Assembly: GCF_022436675.1 (NCBI RefSeq)
Contig: NZ_JAKUJZ010000003.1
Span: 384,226-448,225, forward strand
DNA: 64,000 nucleotides
Direction: 5' to 3'
Source of the DNA: Rheinheimera hassiensis
GTDB lineage: Bacteria > Pseudomonadota > Gammaproteobacteria > Enterobacterales > Alteromonadaceae
Shown: one piece after another, positions 1 to 8,492 of the stretch
Layout of the letters: every line of letters begins with the position of its first letter
How positions within the stretch are numbered: the stretch's first letter is position 1
Made by a program: the position numbers and the translations under genes
The notes under the pieces: generated by a model
The model's database searches: none
What the model saw: only the letters and a program-made list of their open reading frames with translations
Told to the model about the DNA's origin: nothing

Positions 1-1744
1 TTTGGCTCCAGCCGAGACACACCTCATCAGCGGCCATAATACGCGGGTGCGCAGTTTCGCGGACGCTTTCTCCAATTAACAGTTCTTCATACAGTTTTTC
101 ACCAGGCCGCAATCCGGAGTACTGCACTTCAATATCACCATTAGGGTGCACTTCGTCTTTAACTTCAAGCCCCATAAGGTGGATCATACGTTTGGCTAAA
201 TCGGCAATTTTCACCGGCTCACCCATATCCAACACAAATACATCACCGCCCTGGCCCATAGCACCTGCCTGTATCACCAGCTGCGCCGCCTCGGGTATGG
301 TCATAAAATACCGGATAATATCTTTATGCGTTACGGTAACCGGGCCCCCACGGCGTATTTGCTCGCGAAACAGTGGCACCACAGAACCGCTGGAACCCAA
401 TACATTGCCAAAACGTACCATACAAAACCTTGTACCGTTTTGCCGCTCTGATAGTGCCTGCAATACTAACTCGGCTAAGCGCTTTGATGCCCCCATTACG
501 TTGGTTGGCCGCACCGCTTTGTCAGTAGAGATAAGTACAAAAGTTTCTACGCCGGAGGCAATAGCTGCTTCAGCGGCATACCAAGTGCCAAATACATTAT
601 TACGGACGCCTTCAACGACATTATATTCCACCAGTGGCACATGCTTATATGCTGCCGCATGGTAAACCGTTTGCACTTTAAAGGCTTTCATTACTGTTTC
701 CAGCCTGTTGCGCCGCTGCACAGTGCCCATTAGCGGAACCAACTGAATATCTAATGCATGCTGCTTAATCAGGCCACTTAGCTCTTGCTCTATGCTGTAT
801 AAACTAAATTCAGACAGCTCAAACAATACCAGAACTTTAGGTTCAGAGATAATAATTTGCCGACATAGCTCGGAGCCGATAGACCCCCCAGCCCCGGTTA
901 CCATCACCACTTTTCCCTGAATATTAGCTTGCATTAGCTTTGCTTTAGGCGCTACAGAGTCGCGGCCCAGCAGATCTTCAATTTTCACATCCTGCAGTTC
1001 GTCAATGCGCATAGAGCCATCAACTAAATCACTCATGCCGGGGATAGACTGTACCGGTATTGGCAACTCTTCCAACGCATCAAGCACTTCACGCCGACGC
1101 GAACGGCTAACAGACGGCAACGCCAGTAAAATCCGGCTAATATTGTGTGATTTTATTAAGCTTGTTATTTGCGCTGGCGAACCAACAGGCACACCCAAAA
1201 TAGTAGAGCGGTGCAGCGTGGTATCATCATCAACAAACACTACCGGGTGGTACTGCTCACCATTAATAAGCGCTTGTGCTAACTGGCGTCCAGATGAACC
1301 AGCGCCATAAATAAGCACGCGTTCTTTATGGCCATTATTACGCTGCACCAAAAACATCCGCGCCAGTAACCGTAAACCACCTGAGCTAATTAAGGCAAGG
1401 ACAGCGTAAACAAAAATCAGGTTACCTTTATCATGCACCTTAAACAGACCAAACAATAGCGCCAGCACAAAAGCACTACTTACTATGCCTGACAGCACCG
1501 CCCCCAGAGCATGCTGACCGATATAGCGAATAACAGCACGATATAAACCAAGCTTGGTAAAAATGAATAGCGTTACCGGCAAAGTTATAGCAAACGCCAG
1601 AGCAACTTCCGGAATATCAGTGCGCTCTTGATGTTGTGTTAGAAAATACGCAGCAAATAAAGAGCTGATCAAAAAAAACATATCAGCTATCACTGAAATT
1701 AAGCGTTTTATCGCACGGGGCAACCCCAGCAACCAAGCGAGCAT
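1..1744 (-). CDS. wbpM: WbpM/FlaA1-family nucleotide-sugar 4,6-dehydratase, C-terminus cut off by window edge
   Basis: Large inner-membrane polysaccharide protein that would convert UDP-GlcNAc to the 4-keto-6-deoxy intermediate for QuiNAc/FucNAc-type sugars. Reading the minus strand from the ATG at 1744 gives about four hydrophobic segments (residues about 15-130). A first nucleotide-binding loop GAGSSGRQ follows near residue 147. The catalytic Rossmann domain starts with VTGAGGSIGSE near residue 283, and an MGASK motif lies near 416, where WbpM-type enzymes carry Met in place of the usual SDR Tyr. The frame is open to position 2, so about 581 residues are visible; family members are usually 620-670 residues, so only the tail is missing. 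It is probably the last or near-last gene of the minus-strand locus and fits with the WbpV-like reductase at 7551-8492 and the initiating transferase at 6128-6679. The family is clear; the exact product sugar is inferred. Confidence 0.93.
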   Translation of the reverse strand, partial: MLAWLLGLPRAIKRLISVIADMFFLISSLFAAYFLTQHQERTDIPEVALAFAITLPVTLFIFTKLGLYRAVIRYIGQHALGAVLSGIVSSAFVLALLFGLFKVHDKGNLIFVYAVLALISSGGLRLLARMFLVQRNNGHKERVLIYGAGSSGRQLAQALINGEQYHPVVFVDDDTTLHRSTILGVPVGSPAQITSLIKSHNISRILLALPSVSRSRRREVLDALEELPIPVQSIPGMSDLVDGSMRIDELQDVKIEDLLGRDSVAPKAKLMQANIQGKVVMVTGAGGSIGSELCRQIIISEPKVLVLFELSEFSLYSIEQELSGLIKQHALDIQLVPLMGTVQRRNRLETVMKAFKVQTVYHAAAYKHVPLVEYNVVEGVRNNVFGTWYAAEAAIASGVETFVLISTDKAVRPTNVMGASKRLAELVLQALSERQNGTRFCMVRFGNVLGSSGSVVPLFREQIRRGGPVTVTHKDIIRYFMTIPEAAQLVIQAGAMGQGGDVFVLDMGEPVKIADLAKRMIHLMGLEVKDEVHPNGDIEVQYSGLRPGEKLYEELLIGESVRETAHPRIMAADEVCLGWSQ

Positions 1745-1839
1745 CAACTACTCCAGAGTAACGTTGGCCATTTTGCCAACAACAATCAATTTAACTGGCG
1801 CTAGTATAGCACCCGTCCCCACCGTTAATCACGCAGGGC

Positions 1840-2751
1840 CTAACCTGCTCTATTCAGCAGCCCGGTCAGCCACAGCTTAAAATCCGGCCCCAGATATTTA
1901 TCACGCAAACCATGTTCAACAAAAGCCTGCATATAACCCAGTTTATTACCACAGTCATGGCTACGGCCGGTAATATGGTAAGCATTTACGGCTTCAGCTT
2001 CCATTAGTAATGCAATGGCGTCCGTAAGCTGAATTTCATCACCTGCCCCCACCGGCGTGCGCTTTAAATACTGCCAAATATGTTGGCTAAATACATAGCG
2101 CCCTACTACCGCCAGATTAGACGGCGCCTGCTCAACGGTAGGTTTCTCCACTATAGCGGCCATTCTGAAAGACTCACCGCCTTTCATCTGCCGGCCACCC
2201 ACATCGGCAACACCATAACTGCTTACCATTTCATGCGGCACAGGCTCAACCATTACCTGGCTAACACCGCTTTGTTTAAACAACTGCACCATTTTTGCCA
2301 GGTTATCGCGACGTAAATCACAGTCGTAGCCATCAATCAAAACATCTGGCAGCACTACTGCAAAAGGCGCATCGCCCACCAGGGGCAATGCGCACAGCAC
2401 TGCATGCCCCAGGCCCTTAGCTTCACCCTGGCGCACATGCATAATAGTCACGTCTTTCGGACAAATAGCCTGCACTTCATCCAACAACTGGCGCTTAACC
2501 CGCTTTTCCAGCATCGATTCCAGTTCAAAGCTTTTATCGAAATGGTTTTCTATGCTGTTTTTAGATGAATGTGTTACTAGTACTATCTGCTTGATACCGG
2601 CCGCGATACACTCGCTTACTACATACTGTATCAGAGGCTTATCTACCACCGGCAGCATTTCTTTCGGTATTGCTTTTGTTGCCGGTAACATCCTTGTACC
2701 CAACCCGGCAACCGGAATTACCGCTTTGAGAACAGTGTTGATGTTTTTCAT
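1840..2751 (-). CDS. galU: UTP--glucose-1-phosphate uridylyltransferase
   Basis: Makes UDP-glucose from UTP and glucose-1-phosphate in the cytoplasm, supplying ugd at 3934-5121. The 303-residue protein has the nucleotidyltransferase signature [12 protein letters not shown] near residues 15-25 followed by KEMLPV. Later motifs include GLGHAVLCA and a VEKP segment, and the length is normal for bacterial GalU. A GGAAG ribosome-binding site lies four bases before the ATG. It follows the epimerase gene at 2827 after a short repeat-containing spacer and precedes the WbpM-like gene. With Ugd and the epimerase it forms a UDP-Glc, UDP-GlcA, UDP-GalA supply module. Confidence 0.96.
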   Translation of the reverse strand: MKNINTVLKAVIPVAGLGTRMLPATKAIPKEMLPVVDKPLIQYVVSECIAAGIKQIVLVTHSSKNSIENHFDKSFELESMLEKRVKRQLLDEVQAICPKDVTIMHVRQGEAKGLGHAVLCALPLVGDAPFAVVLPDVLIDGYDCDLRRDNLAKMVQLFKQSGVSQVMVEPVPHEMVSSYGVADVGGRQMKGGESFRMAAIVEKPTVEQAPSNLAVVGRYVFSQHIWQYLKRTPVGAGDEIQLTDAIALLMEAEAVNAYHITGRSHDCGNKLGYMQAFVEHGLRDKYLGPDFKLWLTGLLNRAG

Positions 2752-2794
2752 AATGCTTCCAGTTTCAAATTTTAAATGATGAATTAACAGTTCT

Positions 2795-2832
2795 TATTGT
2801 TGAGTTAAAAACTCACGACTAAACACTCAACA
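2795..2832. repeat. Degenerate TTGAGTG/TTTAGTG repeat (copy 1)
   Basis: AT-rich stretch containing ACTAAACACTCAACA on the plus strand. It covers the stop codon of the epimerase gene ending at 2827, so the last codon(s) of that gene are contributed by the repeat. The same 15-mer occurs in the opposite orientation inside rmlB. Confidence 0.6.
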
Positions 2833-3834
2833 TCCATAACTGTAATAACCTCTGTACCAATCAACGAAACGCTGCACGCCAACATCAATCGGCGTAGCTG
2901 GCTTAAAACCAACGGCCTGTTGCAAATCATCAATATCGGCATAGGTAGCAGGTACATCACCATCTTGCATCGGTAAATACTCTTTCACAGCTGCTTTACC
3001 TAAAGCCTTTTCAATTGCTTCGATAAAAGTCATCAGCTTTACCGGCTGATTATTACCAATATTAAATATCTTATAAGGTGCCACACTTTCAGAAGCATCA
3101 ATACCACTCCAGTTTTTGTTCGCAACTGGCGGTTTAGCTTGAATACGGATAATACCTTCGACAATATCGTCAATATAGGTGAAGTCACGCTGCATCTGGC
3201 CGTGATTAAATACTTTTATTGGCTTACCCTCTGCAATAGCTTTAGTAAACAAAAACATGGCCATATCAGGCCTTCCCCAGGGGCCATATACGGTAAAAAA
3301 GCGTAAGCCGGTAGTTGGCACACCGTATAAATGGCTATAGGTATGCGCCATCAGTTCATTACTTTTTTTCGTCGCAGCATACAATGACACAGGATGATCT
3401 ACCCGGTCTGATGTTGCAAAAGGCATCTTAGCATTCATGCCATACACTGAGCTTGACGACGCATACACCAGATGCTCGATATTATGCTGGCGACAACCTT
3501 CCAGGATAGTCAGAGTGCCAATCAGGTTACTATCCGCATAGGCCATCGGGTTTTCCAGTGAATAACGTACTCCAGCCTGAGCCCCTAAATGAATAACCCG
3601 TTGAAACTGCCCCTCAGCAAACAAGACTGCCATACCTGCGCGATCTGCCAAATCAAGCTGTTTAAAACTAAACCCACTTACCCCTTCAAGTTGCTTCAGC
3701 CGATCAAGCTTGAGCTGCACTTCATAATAGTCGTTAAGGTTATCAACACCGGTAACCTCATAGCCCAAAGCCAGCAAACGCTGACAAACATAAAAACCGA
3801 TAAAACCAGCAGCGCCGGTTACTAAAAAACGCAT
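2827..3834 (-). CDS. UDP-glucuronate 4-epimerase-like extended SDR
   Basis: NAD-dependent extended SDR, 335 residues, predicted to interconvert UDP-GlcA and UDP-GalA. The cofactor loop VTGAAGFIGFYV lies at residues 5-16, a catalytic YAATKK motif near 150, and the family's RFFTVYGPWGRPDMA segment follows. This RPDMA-type sequence is typical of bacterial GAE/LspL/WbnF-type glucuronate epimerases. A GGAG Shine-Dalgarno sits five bases before the ATG. Position between ugd (UDP-GlcA producer) and galU supports the substrate assignment. The stop codon lies within the dispersed repeat at 2795-2832. Confidence 0.9.
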   Translation of the reverse strand: MRFLVTGAAGFIGFYVCQRLLALGYEVTGVDNLNDYYEVQLKLDRLKQLEGVSGFSFKQLDLADRAGMAVLFAEGQFQRVIHLGAQAGVRYSLENPMAYADSNLIGTLTILEGCRQHNIEHLVYASSSSVYGMNAKMPFATSDRVDHPVSLYAATKKSNELMAHTYSHLYGVPTTGLRFFTVYGPWGRPDMAMFLFTKAIAEGKPIKVFNHGQMQRDFTYIDDIVEGIIRIQAKPPVANKNWSGIDASESVAPYKIFNIGNNQPVKLMTFIEAIEKALGKAAVKEYLPMQDGDVPATYADIDDLQQAVGFKPATPIDVGVQRFVDWYRGYYSYGC

Positions 3835-3849
3835 GTGAACTCCAACTGT

Positions 3850-3930
3850 AAATTTTGAGTGCTAAGTGCTCAATAAACTAACAACTCAACACTAAACATT
3901 CCCAACTTCTAACTCACCACTCAAAACTAA
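3850..3930. repeat. Degenerate TTGAGTG/TTTAGTG repeat (copy 2)
   Basis: The spacer between ugd and the epimerase gene is almost entirely made of related 7-8 base units such as TTGAGTG, CTAAGTG, ACTCAACACTAAACA and ACTCACCACTCAAAA. No gene or clear terminator is visible in it. It directly abuts the ugd stop codon. Confidence 0.6.
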
Positions 3931-3933
3931 TAA

Positions 3934-5121
3934 TTAATCACTGCCAAACAAATCACGGGTATACACTTTATCTTCTACATCCGCCAAAGCATCACTGAGC
4001 CGATTAGCCACTATAACATCTGAAATTTGCTTGAATTCAGCCAGATCTTTAATAACGCGTGAGCGGAAAAACTCGTCCTGCTTTAGCTCAGGCTCATATA
4101 CTACCACTTCAATACCTTTAGCTTTAATTCGCTTCATAATGCCCTGAATCGCAGAGGCTCGGAAATTATCCGACCCAGCTTTCATTACCAACCGGTATAC
4201 GCCAACTATTTTCGGCTTACGCTTTATAATAGAATCAGCAATAAAGTCTTTGCGGGTACGGTTGGCATCTACAATAGCCTGGATCATACTGTTAGGCACA
4301 TCACTGTAGTTTGCTAGTAACTGCTTGGTATCTTTGGGTAAACAGTAACCGCCGTAACCAAAGCTGGGGTTATTATAATGCTTACCAATTCGAGGATCTA
4401 AGCCTACACCTTCAATAATTTGCCGACTATTTAAGCCATGACTTTCGGCATAGCTATCCAGTTCGTTAAAATATGCCACCCGCATGGCCAGGTAAGTATT
4501 AGAAAATAGCTTTATCGCTTCAGCTTCAGTGCTGTCGGTAAATAATACCGCCACATCCTGTTTTACAGCACCTTGTTGCAATAATGCGGCAAAGGTGGTT
4601 GCCCTTTCGCTTTGCTCACCGACAATAATGCGTGACGGGTAAAGGTTGTCGTATAAAGCCCGGCCTTCGCGCAAAAACTCCGGTGAAAATATCAGGTTGG
4701 CAGTACCAAATTTTTCGCGTGCGGTTTTAGTGTAGCCCACCGGCACAGTAGATTTAATTACCATTACTGCATTGGAGTTTATTGCCATTACATCGGCAAT
4801 AACGGCTTCAACACTTTTGGTATTAAAGTAATTAGTTTGCGGATCGTAATCTGTCGGAGTAGCAATAATAACAAAATCGGCATCTGCGTAAGCCTGGGTT
4901 TTGTCCAGCGTAGCGGTAAAGCTCAGCGCTTTATTCTGCAGAAAATCACTTATTTCTTTATCGTCTATCGGCGATTTTTTAGCGTTTAACAGCGCAACTT
5001 TCTCTGGAACTATATCCAGTGCTATTACTTTATTGTGCTGAGCCAACAACATAGCATTTGATAACCCTACGTAGCCAGTACCGGCAATAGCAATTTTCAA
5101 ACCTGACTTAATACCTGACAT
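3934..5121 (-). CDS. ugd: UDP-glucose 6-dehydrogenase
   Basis: Oxidises UDP-glucose twice with NAD to UDP-glucuronic acid in the cytoplasm. The 395-residue protein carries the N-terminal NAD motif [11 protein letters not shown] near residues 13-23. The central domain has FSPEFLREG, and the catalytic cysteine lies in [14 protein letters not shown] near residue 258. It is the short (about 390 residue) Ugd form common in enteric and Alteromonadales polysaccharide loci, distinct from the TviB/WbpA-type dehydrogenases elsewhere in this window. An AAGGA ribosome-binding site precedes the ATG. Its product would feed the epimerase immediately downstream. Confidence 0.96.
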   Translation of the reverse strand: MSGIKSGLKIAIAGTGYVGLSNAMLLAQHNKVIALDIVPEKVALLNAKKSPIDDKEISDFLQNKALSFTATLDKTQAYADADFVIIATPTDYDPQTNYFNTKSVEAVIADVMAINSNAVMVIKSTVPVGYTKTAREKFGTANLIFSPEFLREGRALYDNLYPSRIIVGEQSERATTFAALLQQGAVKQDVAVLFTDSTEAEAIKLFSNTYLAMRVAYFNELDSYAESHGLNSRQIIEGVGLDPRIGKHYNNPSFGYGGYCLPKDTKQLLANYSDVPNSMIQAIVDANRTRKDFIADSIIKRKPKIVGVYRLVMKAGSDNFRASAIQGIMKRIKAKGIEVVVYEPELKQDEFFRSRVIKDLAEFKQISDVIVANRLSDALADVEDKVYTRDLFGSD

Positions 5122-5174
5122 AGTTATCCTTAAGTGCCTCAGAACTGAGAACTTGTTTCTAATACGACAACGAA

Positions 5175-5954
5175 CTAGCTGGCAATAATAGCATTAATGC
5201 CGAGTTGCAAAAAAGCTTTTTGCAATACCTGCTTTGCATTGTCGTCACCATGAACTAAGCGCACCTGTCGCGGTTTACACAACATGCGCAGCACAAAATT
5301 TATTAATCCACCTTGGTCGGCATGCGCTGAATAGCCGCTTAACGTCATAATTTCTGCGCCAATATCGATATACCGATACTCTGACCGTCAATTTCAACAT
5401 ACTGGACATCCCACTTGCAGCAATAACGATAGCGGGTTGTTTAGTTCGGGCTAAAAACTGCACCACATCTAAATGCAGGCGAGGACCGCCTAGAGTATGT
5501 CACTGGGTAAAGTTAAGCGGGAGGCGACCCCGGCGCAAAAGCTGTTTGGCCTCGCTGTCCAAGCGTTTTTTAACTCATTGTACGTCTGGGTAAATTTTGC
5601 TGCCAGTGGTGAGTCGACAATAATCTGCAACTCATCCCAGCGTAAATGCTGATGAATTTTCTGTCCGCGCAGGTGATGAATAATCGCGTCAAGTCCATAC
5701 AATAACTCCTGCGTGCGACCAATGCTAAAAGCCGGAAACAACACCGTGATTGTCCTGTAATGAGTGCAACAATATGCTCTAAACGTTTTTACCGCCGGTG
5801 ACGGTTCTCACGCAGCTTGTCCTGCGGCCTGAAACAGCCCGCAGTCAACCAACAAAGCATAATCGTCACTGATACGGTATTTATGGCTAAAGTCCGTAAC
5901 ACCATCTAAAGCATCATGGTGGGTAAATTGGGGGGAAGTATACAATGTCGACAT
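5175..5954 (-). pseudogene. Decayed MBL-fold/beta-CASP nuclease remnant
   Basis: Pieces of one metallo-beta-lactamase/beta-CASP exonuclease can be read in order across broken frames. The N-terminus from the ATG at 5954 reads through LLVDCGLFQ and then stops. A beta-CASP piece (5490-5744) contains FPAFSIGRTQELLYGLD and IIVDSPLA. The next piece has PAIVIAASGM (5275-5466), and the C-terminal piece contains KPRQVRLVHGDDNA and ends at a TAG at 5175-5177. Intact members are about 450 residues; only about 260 codons' worth remain, so internal deletions as well as frameshifts and stops have accumulated. The zinc-binding HxHxDH region was not found. It is flanked by polysaccharide genes and by the repeat at 5964-6030, and probably has no function. 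Confidence 0.8.
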
Positions 5955-5963
5955 CCTGTCTCC

Positions 5964-6030
5964 TTGTTGAGTGTTGAGTGTTGAATGTTGAGTGCTTAGT
6001 TTTTAGTTGTGATTTTTGAGTTAGTTTGAG
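5964..6030. repeat. Degenerate TTGAGTG/TTTAGTG repeat (copy 3)
   Basis: The plus strand shows near-tandem GTTGAGT units (three in a row, one GTTGAAT), followed by GCTTAGTTTTTAGTTG and GAGTTAGTTTGAG. It lies just upstream of the decayed nuclease. The rest of the spacer to 6127 is AT-rich, with no gene seen. Confidence 0.6.
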
Positions 6031-6127
6031 GGGGTATTACCATCCAAAGCCTCAACCAATCAAAATCCTATACTACCTATCGATCAAGACATATATTTTA
6101 CAAATAATACACACCAACCAATCAAAA

Positions 6128-6679
6128 CTACCTAACCCTATCCCCACTGCCCTTCCCGGCAACTGTCATAAAAATATACTTAAAGTAGTCCGCTACCGAA
6201 AGCTGTGCCAGCATTTTTGCGTCTGTCTCGGCTAACAGCTGCGGGGTCGACATATCAATATCGTTAACCTGCGCCAGCCCGGTAATACCGGGGCGGGCAT
6301 TTAATACACCGCGCTGTTCACGCTCGTTAATTAATTCTTGCTGGTTAAACAGGCAAGGCCGCGGGCCTACCAGGCTCATTTCGCCTTTTAATACATTCCA
6401 CAACTGCGGCAGTTCATCCAGCTTGCTCTTACGCAAAAAACCGCCAAAAGGCGTTATCGCACTGCTGCTGGCCAAATGGCTGGCAACATGGGCGGTATCC
6501 GGTTTCATGGTGCGAAACTTCACCAGGGTAAACGGCTTTTTATGCCGCCCTACCCGCTGCTGGCGAAATATCGGCGAGCCGGTGTCAAATAAACCAATAA
6601 TGGTTAAGATAACCAGCACCGGAAAACCAAACACCAGGCCAAAAAACGCAAAAATAATATCCAATAAACGTATTAACAT
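6128..6679 (-). CDS. Initiating phosphoglycosyltransferase (PglC/WcaJ C-domain type)
   Basis: Bacterial sugar transferase that would load the first sugar phosphate onto undecaprenyl phosphate at the inner membrane. The protein is of the small monotopic type: one N-terminal hydrophobic helix (residues about 3-25), then RQQRVGRHKKPF, KFRTM, the catalytic-core signature KLDELPQLWN followed by MSLVGPRP, and RPGITGLAQV. I chose the ATG at 6679 (183 residues) because AGAGGA lies just before it; an upstream TTG at 6706 has no better support. The WbpM-like and WbpV-like enzymes nearby suggest QuiNAc-1-P or FucNAc-1-P as donor moiety; this is inference. Confidence 0.92.
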   Translation of the reverse strand: MLIRLLDIIFAFFGLVFGFPVLVILTIIGLFDTGSPIFRQQRVGRHKKPFTLVKFRTMKPDTAHVASHLASSSAITPFGGFLRKSKLDELPQLWNVLKGEMSLVGPRPCLFNQQELINEREQRGVLNARPGITGLAQVNDIDMSTPQLLAETDAKMLAQLSVADYFKYIFMTVAGKGSGDRVR

Positions 6680-6705
6680 AATTCCTCTAAAATTTGCCAG
6701 CGACA

Positions 6706-6731
6706 ACTAAACACTCAAAACTCAGCACTAA
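6706..6731. repeat. Degenerate TTGAGTG/TTTAGTG repeat (copy 4)
   Basis: ACTAAACACTCAAAACTCAGCACTAA-type sequence on the plus strand. It covers the stop codon and last four sense codons (Ser-Ala-Glu-Phe) of the HEPN gene ending at 6715. Confidence 0.55.
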
Positions 6732-7161
6732 CGTAATCATTCAGCTTAACAACAAGCTGCAGTAACACTTTTGTGTAAGCGATCACTTCTTCTTGTAGTT
6801 GCTTCAGATCTTCAACGGTATATTCGTGCACAATTTCATTACGGATATCTTTTACTGTACGAGCAATGTCAGGCGATTCAAGCACGCCTCGTTTTACCGC
6901 TCGATTAACGGTATCTATCAAACTGCCAGGTTGCATTAACTCAGCAGTATCTAATGCGCGGTATACCTTATTCAGCAAAATATCTGTTACGCGGGCAAAA
7001 CGGCTACTCAAATTTTCCAGATCGTCATATTGGTCATCTGAGAGCGCTTGACTGAGGTCAAAGCTTTGGCACTTGTCATAAGACCTTTGTAGCCATCGGC
7101 AAGCATCATTAAGTTGTGTAACACACTGTGTGAGGTACTCAGTTGAACTTAAACGGGTCAT
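6715..7161 (-). CDS. hepT: HEPN-domain toxin, HepT-like
   Basis: A 148-residue all-helical protein of the HepT/HI0074 family. HEPN toxins of this type are RNases whose active site is the RX4HXY motif. Here R107, H112 and Y114 (sequence RNEIVHEY) keep all three positions. In characterised pairs the partner nucleotidyltransferase adds AMP to this Tyr and so silences the toxin. The gene overlaps the upstream antitoxin gene by four bases (ATGA), as expected for a translationally coupled pair. It sits inside the polysaccharide locus but has no obvious role in sugar synthesis. Its 3' end lies in a dispersed repeat, suggesting insertion. Confidence 0.85.
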   Translation of the reverse strand: MTRLSSTEYLTQCVTQLNDACRWLQRSYDKCQSFDLSQALSDDQYDDLENLSSRFARVTDILLNKVYRALDTAELMQPGSLIDTVNRAVKRGVLESPDIARTVKDIRNEIVHEYTVEDLKQLQEEVIAYTKVLLQLVVKLNDYVSAEF

Positions 7162-7445
7162 CCTGTTATCTCCTCAGCACTTTCCCGTATCATCTTCACA
7201 AAGGGCTCTGAACCATCAGCACTGCTAACAATATCAATTTTCTGCTCACCTAATTTTTCAAGTATCCGCCACCGGGCTGCTCGTTGCCGTTTTTTATCAA
7301 ACCCTCCGGACAACACCAACAAATCAATATCGCCACCACCAGCGGAATCATCAACTCTGGAGCCAAATAAAAATACCCTGGCAGACGCATCTTCAGCAGT
7401 TATGGCTTTAAATATTACTGTTTTTTCAAACTCAGACAGACGCAT
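7158..7445 (-). CDS. mntA: Minimal nucleotidyltransferase antitoxin, MntA-like
   Basis: A 95-residue minimal nucleotidyltransferase with the signature G28-S29, nine residues, then D39-I-D41. The next strand carries a third acidic residue in KIDIV. Family members use these residues to transfer AMP to the HEPN partner. The spacing is GSX9DXD, one residue shorter than the commonly quoted GSX10DXD. A strong GGAGG ribosome-binding site lies seven bases before the ATG at 7445. It is first in a two-gene unit with hepT. No separate promoter was recognised between it and the repeat at 7510-7550. Confidence 0.85.
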   Translation of the reverse strand: MRLSEFEKTVIFKAITAEDASARVFLFGSRVDDSAGGGDIDLLVLSGGFDKKRQRAARWRILEKLGEQKIDIVSSADGSEPFVKMIRESAEEITG

Positions 7446-7509
7446 AACTTAACCTCCTTAGCCCACTGCACCAAGTTTAACCAGCTAACAAGCTTTTAGC
7501 CACAGCCCT

Positions 7510-7550
7510 AGCCACTCACAACTAAGCACTAAGCACTCACAATTAAAAAC
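7510..7550. repeat. Degenerate TTGAGTG/TTTAGTG repeat (copy 5)
   Basis: Plus strand reads CACTCACAACTAAGCACTAAGCACTCACAATT. It immediately abuts the stop codon of the WbpV-like gene (7551) and separates it from the toxin-antitoxin pair. Confidence 0.6.
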
Positions 7551-8492
7551 TTACCCCTTCGCTGCAAAGCAGCGAGCTATCCCCTCTTCCACCGTTATCG
7601 GCGGCGTCCAACCCAGCGTCTGTTTTGTATGACTGATATCTACCTGCAAATTCCCACACAACCGATCTATTACAGCAGACTTCCCGGTAAGCTTGCCGGC
7701 CAGTTTAAGCCAACTTACCGGCACCGGCAGCAACCTTGGCTTTTTACCGGCAGCGCGCGTCATCATTTGCAGTAACTCAGTGGTAGATACATCCTCATCG
7801 TCGCTAACCAAGAAGGTTTGGTTCGCGGCTTTAGGGTGATCAATGCAAGTAATAATTAAATCGACCAGATTATCCAGCGCAACTAAACTGCGCTTATTGT
7901 GGATAGCCCCTAAGGGTAACGGCAGGTTTTTCCGCGCCAACCTCATCATAGCAGCAAAGTTGGCTTTCACACCTGGGCCGTACACTAAAGGAGGCCGGAT
8001 AATAACAACTTCCATACCTGTTTCAGTTGCTATTTGCCTCAGGCCCGCTTCTGCTTCAGCTTTTGATACACCGTAAGGATCTTGTGGACAAGGGGCTTGC
8101 TCAAAACTAAAAGGTGCTCCGGGTTGCGTACTTTCACCGTTAACCTTAACACTACTGACAAATATAAACCGTTTAATACCATTAGCCGCAGCTTGCCTTG
8201 CTAGATTAATCGTCGCTGTAGAGTTAACCTCTCTATACAAAGTCAACGGGTCAGCGTTAACCTCTTTCATTACATGTGCTCTGGCAGCAACATGCACAAC
8301 AACCTCTGCAGTTTTAAAAGCGGCAGAACAGTCAGATATATTGTTCAGGTTACAACTTACAAAAGAATCAGCAAGCTTCGGCCGGGCTCTACCCATTGCA
8401 GTTACGAAACAGCCGCGGTTATGCAGTGTATTCAGAACCGCATTGCCTACAAAACCAGTAGCACCTGTAAGTAATACATTGTCTTTAACCAT
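7551..8492 (-). CDS. wbpV: WbpV-like nucleotide-sugar 4-keto reductase/epimerase
   Basis: Extended SDR of 313 residues. The NAD(P) loop LTGATGFVGNA is at residues 8-18, a VSSVKVNGE segment follows, and the catalytic PYGVSK motif has its Tyr near 140. The sequence type resembles WbpV/WbpK reductases that act on the 4-keto sugar made by WbpM-family dehydratases, giving UDP-QuiNAc or UDP-FucNAc. The start overlaps the upstream glycosyltransferase stop by eight bases, so it belongs to the same transcript. Adjacency to the initiating transferase (separated only by the HEPN/MNT pair) is the usual arrangement for WbpV-WbpL-WbpM loci. Confidence 0.85.
   Translation of the reverse strand: MVKDNVLLTGATGFVGNAVLNTLHNRGCFVTAMGRARPKLADSFVSCNLNNISDCSAAFKTAEVVVHVAARAHVMKEVNADPLTLYREVNSTATINLARQAAANGIKRFIFVSSVKVNGESTQPGAPFSFEQAPCPQDPYGVSKAEAEAGLRQIATETGMEVVIIRPPLVYGPGVKANFAAMMRLARKNLPLPLGAIHNKRSLVALDNLVDLIITCIDHPKAANQTFLVSDDEDVSTTELLQMMTRAAGKKPRLLPVPVSWLKLAGKLTGKSAVIDRLCGNLQVDISHTKQTLGWTPPITVEEGIARCFAAKG

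Noticed and set aside
192-665. Plus-strand open frame of 157 codons
   Set aside because: It is antisense to the WbpM-like gene, whose motifs and coding pattern are clear; the protein has no recognisable features.
2795-7550. Repeated short AT-rich units, considered as a CRISPR or tandem satellite array
   Set aside because: Units are degenerate, irregularly spaced, scattered between genes and without spacer structure or cas genes.
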